Assembly: GCA_026986575.1 (NCBI GenBank)
Contig: JALSOH010000006.1
Coordinates: 124,001 to 188,000, forward strand
Reading direction: 5' to 3'
DNA from: Thermoproteota archaeon
GTDB lineage: Archaea > Korarchaeota > Korarchaeia > Korarchaeales > Korarchaeaceae
Length of the DNA stretch: 64,000 nucleotides
The position numbers and the translations under genes are program-made. This document shows positions 48,426 through 56,886 of the stretch, piece after piece. A model generated the notes under the pieces. The model was not told where the DNA came from. It did no database searches and saw only the letters and a program-made list of their open reading frames with translations. Positions within the stretch are counted from its first letter, which is position 1, and each line of letters begins with the position of its first letter.

Positions 48426-48947
48426 ATGTCCCTGAGACCAGCGAGGAACTATAGGGCGCTGCAGAGGCCCTACACCCGGAAGGAGTACATAAAGAGCATC
48501 CCCTACAGCAAGATCAACAAGTTCGACCACGGCAACGTGCACGGGGATTTCGACTACGAGGTGAGGCTCGTAGCGGATGCTAGCTTCCAAATCAGGAGCA
48601 ACGCTCTAGAGGCTGCGAGGATGACCATCCTAGCCCAACTCAGAAAGAGGACCCCATCGGACGAGTACTACTTCTTCAAGATAGTCCCCTACCCCCATCA
48701 CATACTCAGGAAGCACGCAATGGCCGGTGTTCACAAGGCGGAGAGGCTTCAGAAGGGTATGAGGCTGGCTTTCGGTAAGCCCGATGGCAGAGCGGCTCAG
48801 ATAAGGAAGGGCGACACCATCCTGTTCATAAGGGTAAAGGAGGAGCACTTGGACGTGGCCAAGTACTGCGTCAAGCTGGCGAAGCTCAAGATCCCTCACA
48901 TGACCAAGGTGGAAGTGGTCAAGCTAGATGGAAAGGCCGAGGGATAA
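48426..48947 (+). CDS. rpl10e: Ribosomal protein L10e (uL16)
   Basis: A 173-residue large-subunit protein. The N-terminus RPARNYRALQRPYTRKEYIKS, the middle SNALEAARMTILAQLRKR and GMRLAFGKPDGRAAQIRKGDT are hallmarks of the archaeal and eukaryotic L10e family, which sits near the tRNA elbow in the large subunit. It begins one base after the trmJ stop and overlaps the next methyltransferase gene by 20 bases, so the block is an operon. Confidence 0.97.
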   Translation: MSLRPARNYRALQRPYTRKEYIKSIPYSKINKFDHGNVHGDFDYEVRLVADASFQIRSNALEAARMTILAQLRKRTPSDEYYFFKIVPYPHHILRKHAMAGVHKAERLQKGMRLAFGKPDGRAAQIRKGDTILFIRVKEEHLDVAKYCVKLAKLKIPHMTKVEVVKLDGKAEG

Positions 48948-49548
48948 GAAGGAGCTGGAGATATTTCTTCAGAGGCTCAAAGACCTGAAAAACCCCAAGC
49001 CGGAGCTGGAGCAACACTCCACCCCTCCAGACCTCGCTTCCTCTTTAATCCATTTGGTATACCTCATGGGCGATCTGGAGGGATCGAGGGTCGCAGATCT
49101 CGGGTGCGGTAACGGCATATTGGCGATAGGCTCGGTCCTGTATGGGGCATCATACGCCATAGGCGTGGACATAGACCCAGAGGCGGTGGAGGTAGCCAAG
49201 GAGAATGCCGAAGCAGTAGAGGTTTCGGATAGAACTGAGTTCGTGGCGATGAATGTCTCAAACTTCGAGGAGAAAGTGGATGTGGTTATACAGAATCCCC
49301 CTTTTGGAGTAGTGCGCAGGCACGCGGACCTTAAGTTTTTGGATAAGGCACTTCAGATCTCTAGGGTGGTTTACTCCATACACATGGCTGGGAACTCTAG
49401 GTTCCTAGCCGAGTATGCCTCTAAGAGGGGAGCTAGGCTGACTCACGTCGAGAGATGGCCCTTCCCCCTCAGGAGGATCTTCTACTACCACAGGAGGAGG
49501 GTTGTCAGCATACCCGTGGAGATGTTGAGGTTCGAGGTGATATCGTGA
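48928..49548 (+). CDS. METTL5-like RNA adenine methyltransferase (COG2263)
   Basis: A 206-residue class I methyltransferase. VADLGCGNGILAIGSVL binds AdoMet, IGVDIDPEAVEVAKENAEAVEV follows and VVIQNPPFG is the N6-adenine-type catalytic NPPF motif. The homologous human METTL5 modifies 18S rRNA; the archaeal family is predicted to act on 16S rRNA. It overlaps L10e at its start and the csl4 start at its end, confirming a tight operon. Confidence 0.9.
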   Translation: MERPRDKKELEIFLQRLKDLKNPKPELEQHSTPPDLASSLIHLVYLMGDLEGSRVADLGCGNGILAIGSVLYGASYAIGVDIDPEAVEVAKENAEAVEVSDRTEFVAMNVSNFEEKVDVVIQNPPFGVVRRHADLKFLDKALQISRVVYSIHMAGNSRFLAEYASKRGARLTHVERWPFPLRRIFYYHRRRVVSIPVEMLRFEVIS

Positions 49549-50123
49549 GGGAAAGGAGGATCGTGGTTCCCGGAGAGAGGCTGGGAGTTGTTGAGGAGTT
49601 CATACCCGGAGAGGGGGTCAGGGAGGAGAGAGGTACCCTCTACTCCATTTACTTGGGTTCCTTACAAGAGAAGGACATCAATGTGTCCGTAAGACCCTTT
49701 AAGAAACCTATACTTCCCCTCAGACCTGGGGAGATAGCCTTAGGAGAGATAAGGAGTGCTGACAGGAGCGTCTACCATGTCCACCTCACAGCCCTCGTGA
49801 AACCGAGGAGAGCTCTGCTCTCCCCTCCCGTTCAGGCGGTGATGTCCAAAAGACCCCCTAACGTGGGAGCTAGGCCAAGCGATATCGTTCTCGTGAGGAT
49901 AAACTCCATCGACAACGGTACAGTGACGGTTACGATGGGAGGGCCGCCCGACTTGGGCGTCATACTGAGCTTCTGTCCCACTTGCGGTGCGCCCCTGAGG
50001 AAGGGTGTGGGGTACACCTTGGTGTGCGAGAGATGTGGTAAGGTATATTTAGACAAGAAGATCAGTAGCAGATACGGGTGGAATCCCTTCAAGGAAGGGC
50101 TGATAAGGTATGTCAAGAGGTAG
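49545..50123 (+). CDS. csl4: Exosome subunit Csl4
   Basis: A 192-residue RNA exosome cap protein. An N-terminal beta domain (VVPGERLGVVEEFIPGEGV), an S1 domain (about 65-140, with LRPGEIALGEI) and a C-terminal zinc ribbon (CPTCGAP and CERCGK) are in the family order. It binds the Rrp41-Rrp42 ring and recruits RNA or DnaG. GTG 49545 is three bases after GAGGTGAT and four bases before the end of the upstream gene. The upstream extension to 49455 is in another gene and is rejected. Confidence 0.93.
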   Translation: MRERRIVVPGERLGVVEEFIPGEGVREERGTLYSIYLGSLQEKDINVSVRPFKKPILPLRPGEIALGEIRSADRSVYHVHLTALVKPRRALLSPPVQAVMSKRPPNVGARPSDIVLVRINSIDNGTVTVTMGGPPDLGVILSFCPTCGAPLRKGVGYTLVCERCGKVYLDKKISSRYGWNPFKEGLIRYVKR

Positions 50124-50757
50124 CCTCCTAGACAAGAGGAGTTTCGTGCTCTCGCTCTCTCATGATGAGCTGGAAGACTTCCTTGAGTATCTGGAGAGGA
50201 GGATGGAAGGCAGGGATTACTCCTACAAGTATGTGACTGGCTCAGGCCTGAAGATAACCCTCTTCGGCACCAGGGAGGAGAATAAGGCAGCGGAGAGTGT
50301 GGTGAGAAGATCTTACAGGAACTTCAAGATAGTGAGGAATCCCGTCGGGGGGCTCTACAGGTACCCGTCGGAGTGGTTGATGGAGCATGGTGGAGGTGTC
50401 TCCATGAGCCTCCTGACCCTCTCGCTGAAGGGAGCTGGCCTCACGGCTAACTGGAAGAAGGACCTCCTCTACACTGAGCTGGAGCCAGAAGAGATGGTGG
50501 ATCTAATGTCCGAACTCAGGACCCTAGTCAACGAGATAAAGTACGAGATAAGGCAGAGGAAGGCTAGGGAGGTGGTGGTAGCAGCTGCCGTCAATGCTGG
50601 CGTGTCCCCAATCGAGGTACTGGACTTAGCTGAGGAGGAGGGCCTGCTAGAGAGGGACGAGAGGGGGATGTGGTGGTTCAGGGCGGATCCCGAGCTCGTG
50701 ATGGATACCCTGATAAGGAAGCTATCGGAGACGGAGGTAGATGAGGATGGATATTGA
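50110..50757 (+). CDS. Conserved archaeal protein, DUF2067-like
   Basis: A 215-residue protein. The overall pattern resembles the archaeal DUF2067 family, which I recall near exosome and RNA polymerase genes; the match is not certain. KYVTGSGLKITLFGTREENKAAESVVRRSYRNFK looks like an RNA-binding or K-homology-type alpha/beta unit, and the rest is helical with a winged-helix-like end (VSPIEVLDLAEEEGLLERDERG). It overlaps csl4 by 14 bases and rpoL by about 11, consistent with a role in RNA metabolism. Confidence 0.7.
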   Translation: MSRGSLLDKRSFVLSLSHDELEDFLEYLERRMEGRDYSYKYVTGSGLKITLFGTREENKAAESVVRRSYRNFKIVRNPVGGLYRYPSEWLMEHGGGVSMSLLTLSLKGAGLTANWKKDLLYTELEPEEMVDLMSELRTLVNEIKYEIRQRKAREVVVAAAVNAGVSPIEVLDLAEEEGLLERDERGMWWFRADPELVMDTLIRKLSETEVDEDGY

Positions 50758-51043
50758 GGTAAAGGAGATCGGACCTAGTGAGATAAAGGTCGTGATCAAG
50801 GGTGAGACGTACACCCTTCTGACCCCTATAGTTGAGGAGCTTAACACTCGCGATGATGTGGAGTTCGCTGGTTACGATGTCCCCCACCCCCTTAAGGAGG
50901 AGGGGATAATCTTCCTGAGGGTCAGGGATGGCCTTGATCCGAGGAAGATCCTGAGGGAGACCGTAGAGAAGCTCATAAAAGAGTATGAGGGTTTAGAGAA
51001 AAGCTTCAGGGAGGAATTGGAGAGGCTAGCTACCGGAACATGA
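50747..51043 (+). CDS. rpoL: DNA-directed RNA polymerase subunit L
   Basis: A 98-residue Rpb11/RpoL subunit that dimerises with RpoD in the archaeal polymerase. KGETYTLLTPIVEELN replaces the usual GExHTLxNxL and AGYDVPHPLKEEGIIFLRVRDGLDPRKILRE matches the family. ATG 50747 is chosen for its GAGGTAGAT site four bases upstream; ATG 50741 is two codons earlier. It ends the operon and overlaps the convergent peptidase gene by 14 bases. Confidence 0.93.
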   Translation: MDIEVKEIGPSEIKVVIKGETYTLLTPIVEELNTRDDVEFAGYDVPHPLKEEGIIFLRVRDGLDPRKILRETVEKLIKEYEGLEKSFREELERLATGT

Positions 51044-52250
51044 GCCTCGGTATATCCATGTAAGCCCTCACAACCTTTTTCAGAGGGTCCAAGTCTAGGT
51101 ACTCGTCCTGCACGTGCGCCCTCGCTCCCGGACCCAGTATTATAGATGGAATGCCCGCAAAGGACCAGAGTATCTCGGCATCAGTGTACCCTGTCCCGTA
51201 GGAAAGCTCTACCTTACCTTCCAGATCTTTCACGACCTTCTTCGCAGCGTTCAGCAGTCTGGTAGCCTCTTCGGTATCGGGCAGCATGTAAGGTGGCCTG
51301 TTCATGCCAATCTCCTCGACATCAGCTCCGATGTCCCTGCCCAGCTCCCCTAGCCTCGGTGCCAGCTCCTGCCTCAGCCCCTCGATCACGTGCTCCACCA
51401 AGCTGGAGTAGCGCCTCCTCAACTCTTCTATGTCCTCCCCGTAAACTATCCTCCTGTCCACCAAGAATTCGGCCTCACTAGGTATCTGATTTATAGCTCC
51501 ACCCGCCCTGAAGACGTTTATCGAGAGGGGCGGCCTTATTTCACTATCTAACGTCACCTTGGGTATCTTAATCGGATTAGTGTAGTCGTAGCTCTCCTTG
51601 AAGGCCCTCACCACCTCCATGGCCAGATATATGGCATTCACCGCGTAGTCAGGCCTCGATCCGTGACCTGCTACTCCCCGGACCTTGATCTTCATCCTCA
51701 GCTTACCGTTGTGGCCTATCCTGATGATTAGCTTCCCATCCTTATCGACGGAACCCTCTCCCACTATACCCACAGCCTTCTTTCCCTGCAGGAACGTCTT
51801 AGCGAGGTGGAGAGCTCCTCTCATGTTCTCCAGGGTGTCATCGCCGCCTTCCTCTCTTACTACGGCGGTGTACATCAGAGGGAGGTGGGTGCAGTTGGCC
51901 AGCTCCGCGTAAGCGACGGCCATGGCAGCTAATCCGCCCTTCATGTCCGAGCTGCCGAGGCCGTAGAGCTTGTCTCCCTCGATGACGGGGTCAAAGGGAT
52001 CTTTGGTCCATCCCGGCTGAGGGGGGACGGTGTCCATGTGCCCGTTGTAGAGGAGGTACAGGGGACCCTCACCGCTCATCGATATGACGTTCCCGACCTC
52101 ATCCCTCCGTACCATCAGTCCCTTGTCTGCCAACCAGTCAGCGAGGAATTTGGAGATTTCTTCCTCGCTTCCTATCACACTAGGGATACTGACTAACCTC
52201 CTAGTCAGCTCAACAGCCTCTCTGTAAAGTTCCTCATAATCCCTGCACAT
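51030..52250 (-). CDS. M20-family metallopeptidase/deacylase (ArgE/DapE-like)
   Basis: A 406-residue zinc hydrolase. Metal and catalytic motifs: YNGHMDTVPP, GLGSSDMKGGLAAM, VVREEGGDDT, then GHGSRPDYAVNAI (dimerisation domain) and YTDAEILWSFAGIPSI near the end. The family removes acyl groups or cleaves dipeptides; a role in peptide breakdown fits the neighbouring oligopeptide transporter. ATG 52248-52250 has GAGTGAT three bases before it. The longer frame to 52313 crosses a TATA-like region near 52275. Confidence 0.9.
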   Translation of the reverse strand: MCRDYEELYREAVELTRRLVSIPSVIGSEEEISKFLADWLADKGLMVRRDEVGNVISMSGEGPLYLLYNGHMDTVPPQPGWTKDPFDPVIEGDKLYGLGSSDMKGGLAAMAVAYAELANCTHLPLMYTAVVREEGGDDTLENMRGALHLAKTFLQGKKAVGIVGEGSVDKDGKLIIRIGHNGKLRMKIKVRGVAGHGSRPDYAVNAIYLAMEVVRAFKESYDYTNPIKIPKVTLDSEIRPPLSINVFRAGGAINQIPSEAEFLVDRRIVYGEDIEELRRRYSSLVEHVIEGLRQELAPRLGELGRDIGADVEEIGMNRPPYMLPDTEEATRLLNAAKKVVKDLEGKVELSYGTGYTDAEILWSFAGIPSIILGPGARAHVQDEYLDLDPLKKVVRAYMDIPRLMFR

Positions 52251-52355
52251 GGTATCACTCGGGAGTCTTGAGGTCGAATAACTTAACCGCGCCGGGTGGG
52301 ATCTCCCACTCATGCGAGCCGCAAACTTATTGAATTTTCATGTACTGAATACACG

Positions 52356-52594
52356 ATGTCAAAGGCCATAACCATATCAGATGATGTATACAAGGAACTG
52401 CTCAGGATAAAGGAGAAGAGATCATTCTCGGAGGTCATAGGTGGGCCTCCTAAAAGAAAGGAGAGGTAACTCCCATGTATTGCTCATGCTATTCAGCACG
52501 ATGAGTAAAGAGAGGTATGAGGAAATGAAGAGAGCTGTGGGAGAGTTAGAGGAGGAGTTCGAGAGATGGGGGCGGTCCTTGACACGAACATCGT
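52356..52594 (+). pseudogene. VapB-type antitoxin gene with frameshift
   Basis: The start MSKAITISDDVYKELLRIKEKRSFSEVI is typical of archaeal COG1753 antitoxins. After GTC ATA (52435-52440) an extra base shifts the frame: the original frame stops at 52467, whereas the next frame continues as VGLLKERRGNSHVLLMLFS and ends EELEEEF-like to TGA 52592-52594. That tail has the usual antitoxin composition. The intact gene would overlap the VapC start by 29 bases, as is normal for these pairs. The frameshift is seen directly; whether it is real, programmed or a sequencing error is open. Confidence 0.7.
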
Positions 52595-52945
52595 GATGGA
52601 AATAGCAGCGGGAAATAAGGAGGTCCTAGATAAGATTCTATCCCTAGATGATGAGTTCTATCTGACTACCATCAGCAGATTCGAGTTGTTTTCCGGAAAT
52701 CTGACCGATAGGGAGAAGTTCTGGATAGATCAGCTGGTAAATCCCTCTCGACGATGATTCCTCCGAGCTGGCAGCAATGTTATTCAAGTCCCTAAAAGAA
52801 GGAGGAAAGGACTGTATCGCTGAGGGACCTCTTCATAGGAGCCATATGTGTGTCCAACGGACTTTCTCTGATAACTTTGGATACAGACTTCCTAGTCCTT
52901 CAGGATCACGGCCTTGAACTCCACCTGCCCGGGGATCGGCGGTAG
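52566..52945 (+). pseudogene. VapC-type PIN toxin gene with two frameshifts
   Basis: The start GAVLDTNIVMEIAAG carries the first PIN Asp, and FYLTTISRFELFSG the conserved Glu. The frame then breaks at about 52738 (one extra A in GTAAATCCC) and at about 52809 (one extra G in AAAGGAC). Read across both, it continues IPLDDDSSELAAMLFKSL and TVSLRDLFIGAICVSNGL, which supplies the third Asp, and LITLDTDFLVLQDHGL with the fourth. PIN toxins are Mg-dependent ribonucleases. All three breaks in this pair are plus-one. The tail overlaps the 3' end of the convergent oppF by 40 bases. Confidence 0.75.
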
Positions 52946-53919
52946 AGGTGGCAGGCCACGAACCTGCCCTCCTCCACCTCCACAAGCTTAGGCTCATCCT
53001 TATTGCACGGCTCAAAAGCCTCTACGCATCTTGGATGGAATATGCATCCGTTCGGCAAGTCTATGGGGCTTGGAACGTCTCCCTTTATCGGGACCTTCTT
53101 CAACTTCCTCCTGTAATCCACTTGACCCTTGGGAACAGCTTCGACGAGTGCCTTAGTGTATGGATGCTTGGGATCGAGTATCACGCTATCTGCAGGTCCT
53201 AGCTCCACTATTTTCCCCAAGTACATGATGGCCAGCCTGTCGCACATGTGATAGGCCACCGACAGGTCGTGGGTTATGAAGAGGTAGGTAAGACCGTACT
53301 TCTCCTTGAGATCGAGCATTAGCTTAAGTATGCCTGCCCTTATAGACACATCAAGCATGCTGACTGGCTCGTCGGCTACCACGAACTTGGGGTTCAGTAT
53401 CAGCGCCCGAGCAATGGCCACCCTCTGCCTCTGCCCCCCAGACAGCTGGTGGGGGTACCTTATCATGAAGTCCTCGGGAGGCTCCAGTCCCACATCCTTC
53501 AAGGCTTGATAAACCATATCGAACCTCTCCTCCTCGCTTCGAACTCCATGTATGCGGAGAGGTTCCTCCACTAGATCGTAGATTGTCATTCTAGGGTTCA
53601 GGGACTCGTAGGGATCTTGGAATATTATCTGCATCCTCCTCCTGTATTCCTTGAACTCTCCTTTGGGTATTTCGTAGATATTCCTACCTTCAAAGAGGAC
53701 CTGTCCCCCAGTCGGCTCCAGCAACCTGACCAGAAGCCTGCCGGTGGTGCTCTTTCCGCATCCCGACTCTCCTGCTAAGCAAAAGACCTCATTCTCCTCA
53801 ATTGTGAAATTGAGGTCGTTAACTGCCTTCACGAACTTCTGCTCTCTACCCTTCAGGATGTCAGACCAGCTCCTCCTCACGGGGAAGTACTTCTTGAGAC
53901 CCCTGACCTCTATCAGCAT
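52906..53919 (-). CDS. oppF: Oligopeptide ABC transporter ATPase OppF/DppF
   Basis: An ABC ATPase of 337 residues from ATG 53919. Walker A GESGCGKST, signature LSGGQRQRV, Walker B VVADEPVSMLD and the C-terminal oligopeptide-type Cys-rich loop (GCIFHPRCVEAFEPC) are all present; the loop binds an iron-sulfur cluster in some relatives. MLIEVRGLKKYFPVRR is the family start and AGGTGAG lies four bases upstream; GTG 53928 is inside the site. With OppD it energises peptide uptake. The last 14 or so residues differ from the family because the frame runs into the decayed toxin gene. Confidence 0.93.
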   Translation of the reverse strand: MLIEVRGLKKYFPVRRSWSDILKGREQKFVKAVNDLNFTIEENEVFCLAGESGCGKSTTGRLLVRLLEPTGGQVLFEGRNIYEIPKGEFKEYRRRMQIIFQDPYESLNPRMTIYDLVEEPLRIHGVRSEEERFDMVYQALKDVGLEPPEDFMIRYPHQLSGGQRQRVAIARALILNPKFVVADEPVSMLDVSIRAGILKLMLDLKEKYGLTYLFITHDLSVAYHMCDRLAIMYLGKIVELGPADSVILDPKHPYTKALVEAVPKGQVDYRRKLKKVPIKGDVPSPIDLPNGCIFHPRCVEAFEPCNKDEPKLVEVEEGRFVACHLYRRSPGRWSSRP

Positions 53920-53928
53920 GGCTCTCAC

Positions 53929-54921
53929 CTAAGATGTCTTACCTGCAATCAGGTGACAGGCCACGAACCTGCCCTCCTCCACCTCCACAAGCTTAGGCTC
54001 CTCCTTATCACAAGGCTCGAACCTCTTCGGGCAGCGGGGATGAAATCTACATCCAGGCGGGGGTTCCAGCAGATTTGGCGGGGATCCCGGTATATATTCG
54101 AACCTTCCCTTCTCCCCCACGCCTATCCTTGGGACCGCCCTCACCAGCAGCTCCGTGTAGGGATGAAGGGGATCATCCACTATCTTGTCGGTCGGCCCTA
54201 TTTCTACTATCCTCCCGGCGTACATTATCGCAATCCTATCCACCAGTTCGAACATGGTAGTGAGGTCGTGGGTTATGAAGATAAGCGACATGTTAAACTT
54301 ACTCCTCAATTCCTTGAATAGGTTGAGGATCTGGGCCTGAACCACCACGTCGAGGGCGGTGGTAGGTTCGTCAGCTATGACAACGGGGGGATTGAGTGCC
54401 AAGGCCATGGCGATCATGACTCTCTGCCTCTGCCCCCCGGAGAGCTCGTGAGGGTAGCTCCTAACCCTTTGTCTGCCTACCCCCACCAGATCAAGCAGTT
54501 CTTCCGCTCTGGCTAGCGCATCATCCTTACTCATCGCCTCGTGGGCCAATATCGCCTCGGCTATCTGATCACCGACGGTGTACACGGGGTTCAAAGCATT
54601 CATCGCAGCTTGGGGTATAACGCTAATTTCTTTCCACCTTATTTTCCGCATCTCGTCCTCTGAGAGCGGAACTACGTCCCTTCCGTTTACGTAGATCCTA
54701 CCTCGGATTATCCTACCAGGAGGTGGAACTTCCTTTACTAAAGAGTATGCTACTGTACTCTTTCCACACCCAGACTCCCCAGCTAATCCAAAAAATTCGC
54801 CTTTCTTCACCTGAAACGTCACATCCGAAGCAGCATCGACGACGCCGAAGCTCGTCTCGTACACAACTTTTAACCCTTCTACGGCCAGCACATGCTCAGA
54901 GGGACCGCTAGATAGTGACAT
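53929..54921 (-). CDS. oppD: Oligopeptide ABC transporter ATPase OppD/DppD
   Basis: A 330-residue ABC ATPase. Walker A GLAGESGCGKSTVAYSL, signature ELSGGQRQRVMIAM, Walker B VVIADEPTTALDVVVQ and the C-terminal GCRFHPRCPKRFEPC are typical of OppD. It partners OppF, encoded 9 bases downstream. The ATG 54919-54921 is preceded by GAGGTGAA. It is divergent from the oppABC genes; the short shared region must hold both promoters. Confidence 0.93.
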   Translation of the reverse strand: MSLSSGPSEHVLAVEGLKVVYETSFGVVDAASDVTFQVKKGEFFGLAGESGCGKSTVAYSLVKEVPPPGRIIRGRIYVNGRDVVPLSEDEMRKIRWKEISVIPQAAMNALNPVYTVGDQIAEAILAHEAMSKDDALARAEELLDLVGVGRQRVRSYPHELSGGQRQRVMIAMALALNPPVVIADEPTTALDVVVQAQILNLFKELRSKFNMSLIFITHDLTTMFELVDRIAIMYAGRIVEIGPTDKIVDDPLHPYTELLVRAVPRIGVGEKGRFEYIPGSPPNLLEPPPGCRFHPRCPKRFEPCDKEEPKLVEVEEGRFVACHLIAGKTS

Positions 54922-55004
54922 TTAAAGGCATTCACCTCGAGCCCCAGCTAGGGCCTTCTAAAAAACCATTGCGGCCCCATAAAACGTCATATGAGGTGCA
55001 AGTT

Positions 55005-56822
55005 ATGAAGCGTGGTTCGAGTCTCGCGAGCATTCTATCCGCCCTACTTTTAACTGCCGTTATAGCCCTGCCGAGCATCCCCGTCGGTCTTGCTGAGGAG
55101 CCTACACTTCGAATCGCTTTACCCAGCCCACCTCAGACCTTGAATGCTTGGTCTGATACCTCTACTTGGACGATTATCACCCTTGACATGATCTACGAAC
55201 CATTGGCGACGACTGACCCGGACGGCAAATACATACCTTGGCTGGCCGAATCTTGGGAGGCATCTCCCGACGGTAAGGTCTGGACGATAAAACTGAGGAA
55301 GGATGTGAAGTGGCAGGATGGAAAGCCCTTCACTGCTGAGGATGTTAAGTTCACCTTCGAGTACTTCAAGAAGGATGTCACCGCCAAGAGAGGCCACTCC
55401 GATATGGACTACTTGGATCATGTGGAGGTAGTGGACGATCACACAGTCAAGCTCCACCTGACCGAGCCGTTCGTAGCCGTAGTAAATACGATGCTAACCA
55501 ACCCGATACTGCCCAAGCACATCTGGGAGCCAATAGTCAGCAAGGACGGCTTCGTTGCCTCGAAATATGAGCCGAAACTCAGTGAAGTCGTAGGCACAGG
55601 TCCCTTCAAGGTAGTAGAGTACAAAACCAACGAGTACGTCAAGCTAGTGGCTAACGAGAACTACTGGAAGGGAGCTCCTGCTGTGAAAAACGTCGTGATC
55701 CAGTTCGTTAAAGAGGGAGATACGCAAGTCCTGATGATAAAGAAGGGCGAGATAGATGCCGCTATACACCTCGCCATAAACCCAGCGGTCGAGAAGGACC
55801 TGAAGGCCGCTGGAGTTAAGGTCCACAGGTACCTAAGGCCCTACTTCTACCACTGGGGTTTCAACCTCAAACACTTCCCGTTCACAGAGAAGAAGTTCAG
55901 GAAGGCCATGGCGTACGCGATAAACCTGACCGAGATAGTGGAGATAGCTAGGCTCGGAGCTGGAGAGCCCGGGAGCTATGGAGTGATGCCAGCGGTCTGG
56001 AAGGATTGGTACTGCGAAGAAGCCGGTAAGATGTATTCCTACAACCCGGAGAAGGCCAAACAGCTTCTGGACGAGCTAGGATGGGTTGATAAGGACAATG
56101 ACGGAATAAGGGAGACCCCCGACGGTAAGGACGTGGCCTTCGAGATATACCCGCCGAGCTACGATCCCGCTAGGGTCAGGGCCGCTGAGATGATAAGGGA
56201 CTACCTCAAGGAGATCGGAGTGAAGGTCACCGTACAAGTGGGTGACTGGAAGGGTGTGGTGTGGCCCGGAATAAAGGCCCACAAGTTCGACAGTTTCATC
56301 CTCGGTGCTGGTCCGACCGAGCCCGACCCCGACTGGATGAGGCTCAGGTTCAAGACGAACGCCTCCGCTAACTACTACGAGCTATCCGACCCCGAGCTCG
56401 ATCAGCTGCTTGAGGAGCAGGCCGTGACCTTGGATGTGGCCAAGAGGAAGGAGTTGGCCTGCAAGATACAGCTCAAACTTGCCGATCTGCTGCCGCTGAT
56501 AACTCTCTACTATCCTGTGATAATCAACCCCTACAGGACGGACAGGTTCGAGGGATGGGTCCCGATAAAGTTCGACTGGATAATAAACAGGTGGACCATG
56601 CTCAACCTCAAGCCTAAGGCAAAGCCGACCCCGACCCAGACTCAGCCTCCCAAGACCACGGCTCCAGCTACGACACCAGCTCCCTCACCCGCTCCAGCCA
56701 CCACATCAGCCCCAGCTACGACACCAGCTCCATCAGGGCCTGACATGACCATGATAGGCGCAATAATAGTTCTCCTAATCATCATAATAGCAGCGGTCTG
56801 GCTGTTCCTAAAGAAGAAATAG
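55005..56822 (+). CDS. oppA: Peptide ABC transporter substrate-binding protein with C-terminal anchor
   Basis: A 605-residue family 5 solute-binding protein. A signal peptide (ASILSALLLTAVIALPSIPVGLA) precedes the ligand domain: LAESWEASPDGKVWTIKLRKDVKWQDGKPF is the family signature. After residue about 540 comes a Pro/Thr/Ala-rich stalk and a membrane helix (MTMIGAIIVLLIIIIAAVWLF) ending KKK, so the protein is tethered at its C-terminus as is usual in archaea. ATG 55005 is preceded by GAGGTGCA; the frame extends to 54915 inside the oppD region. Confidence 0.92.
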   Translation: MKRGSSLASILSALLLTAVIALPSIPVGLAEEPTLRIALPSPPQTLNAWSDTSTWTIITLDMIYEPLATTDPDGKYIPWLAESWEASPDGKVWTIKLRKDVKWQDGKPFTAEDVKFTFEYFKKDVTAKRGHSDMDYLDHVEVVDDHTVKLHLTEPFVAVVNTMLTNPILPKHIWEPIVSKDGFVASKYEPKLSEVVGTGPFKVVEYKTNEYVKLVANENYWKGAPAVKNVVIQFVKEGDTQVLMIKKGEIDAAIHLAINPAVEKDLKAAGVKVHRYLRPYFYHWGFNLKHFPFTEKKFRKAMAYAINLTEIVEIARLGAGEPGSYGVMPAVWKDWYCEEAGKMYSYNPEKAKQLLDELGWVDKDNDGIRETPDGKDVAFEIYPPSYDPARVRAAEMIRDYLKEIGVKVTVQVGDWKGVVWPGIKAHKFDSFILGAGPTEPDPDWMRLRFKTNASANYYELSDPELDQLLEEQAVTLDVAKRKELACKIQLKLADLLPLITLYYPVIINPYRTDRFEGWVPIKFDWIINRWTMLNLKPKAKPTPTQTQPPKTTAPATTPAPSPAPATTSAPATTPAPSGPDMTMIGAIIVLLIIIIAAVWLFLKKK

Positions 56823-56836
56823 CCTCAACCACCAAT

Positions 56837-56848
56837 CTTTTTCTTTTT
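56837..56848 (+). terminator. T-run after oppA
   Basis: CTTTTTCTTTTT, 15 bases after the oppA stop, probably terminates part of the transcripts so that the binding protein is made in excess over the permeases. Confidence 0.4.
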
Positions 56849-56886
56849 CCGCTCATAGCCCGCGAGGTCCCTGGGGTGTTAAATGA

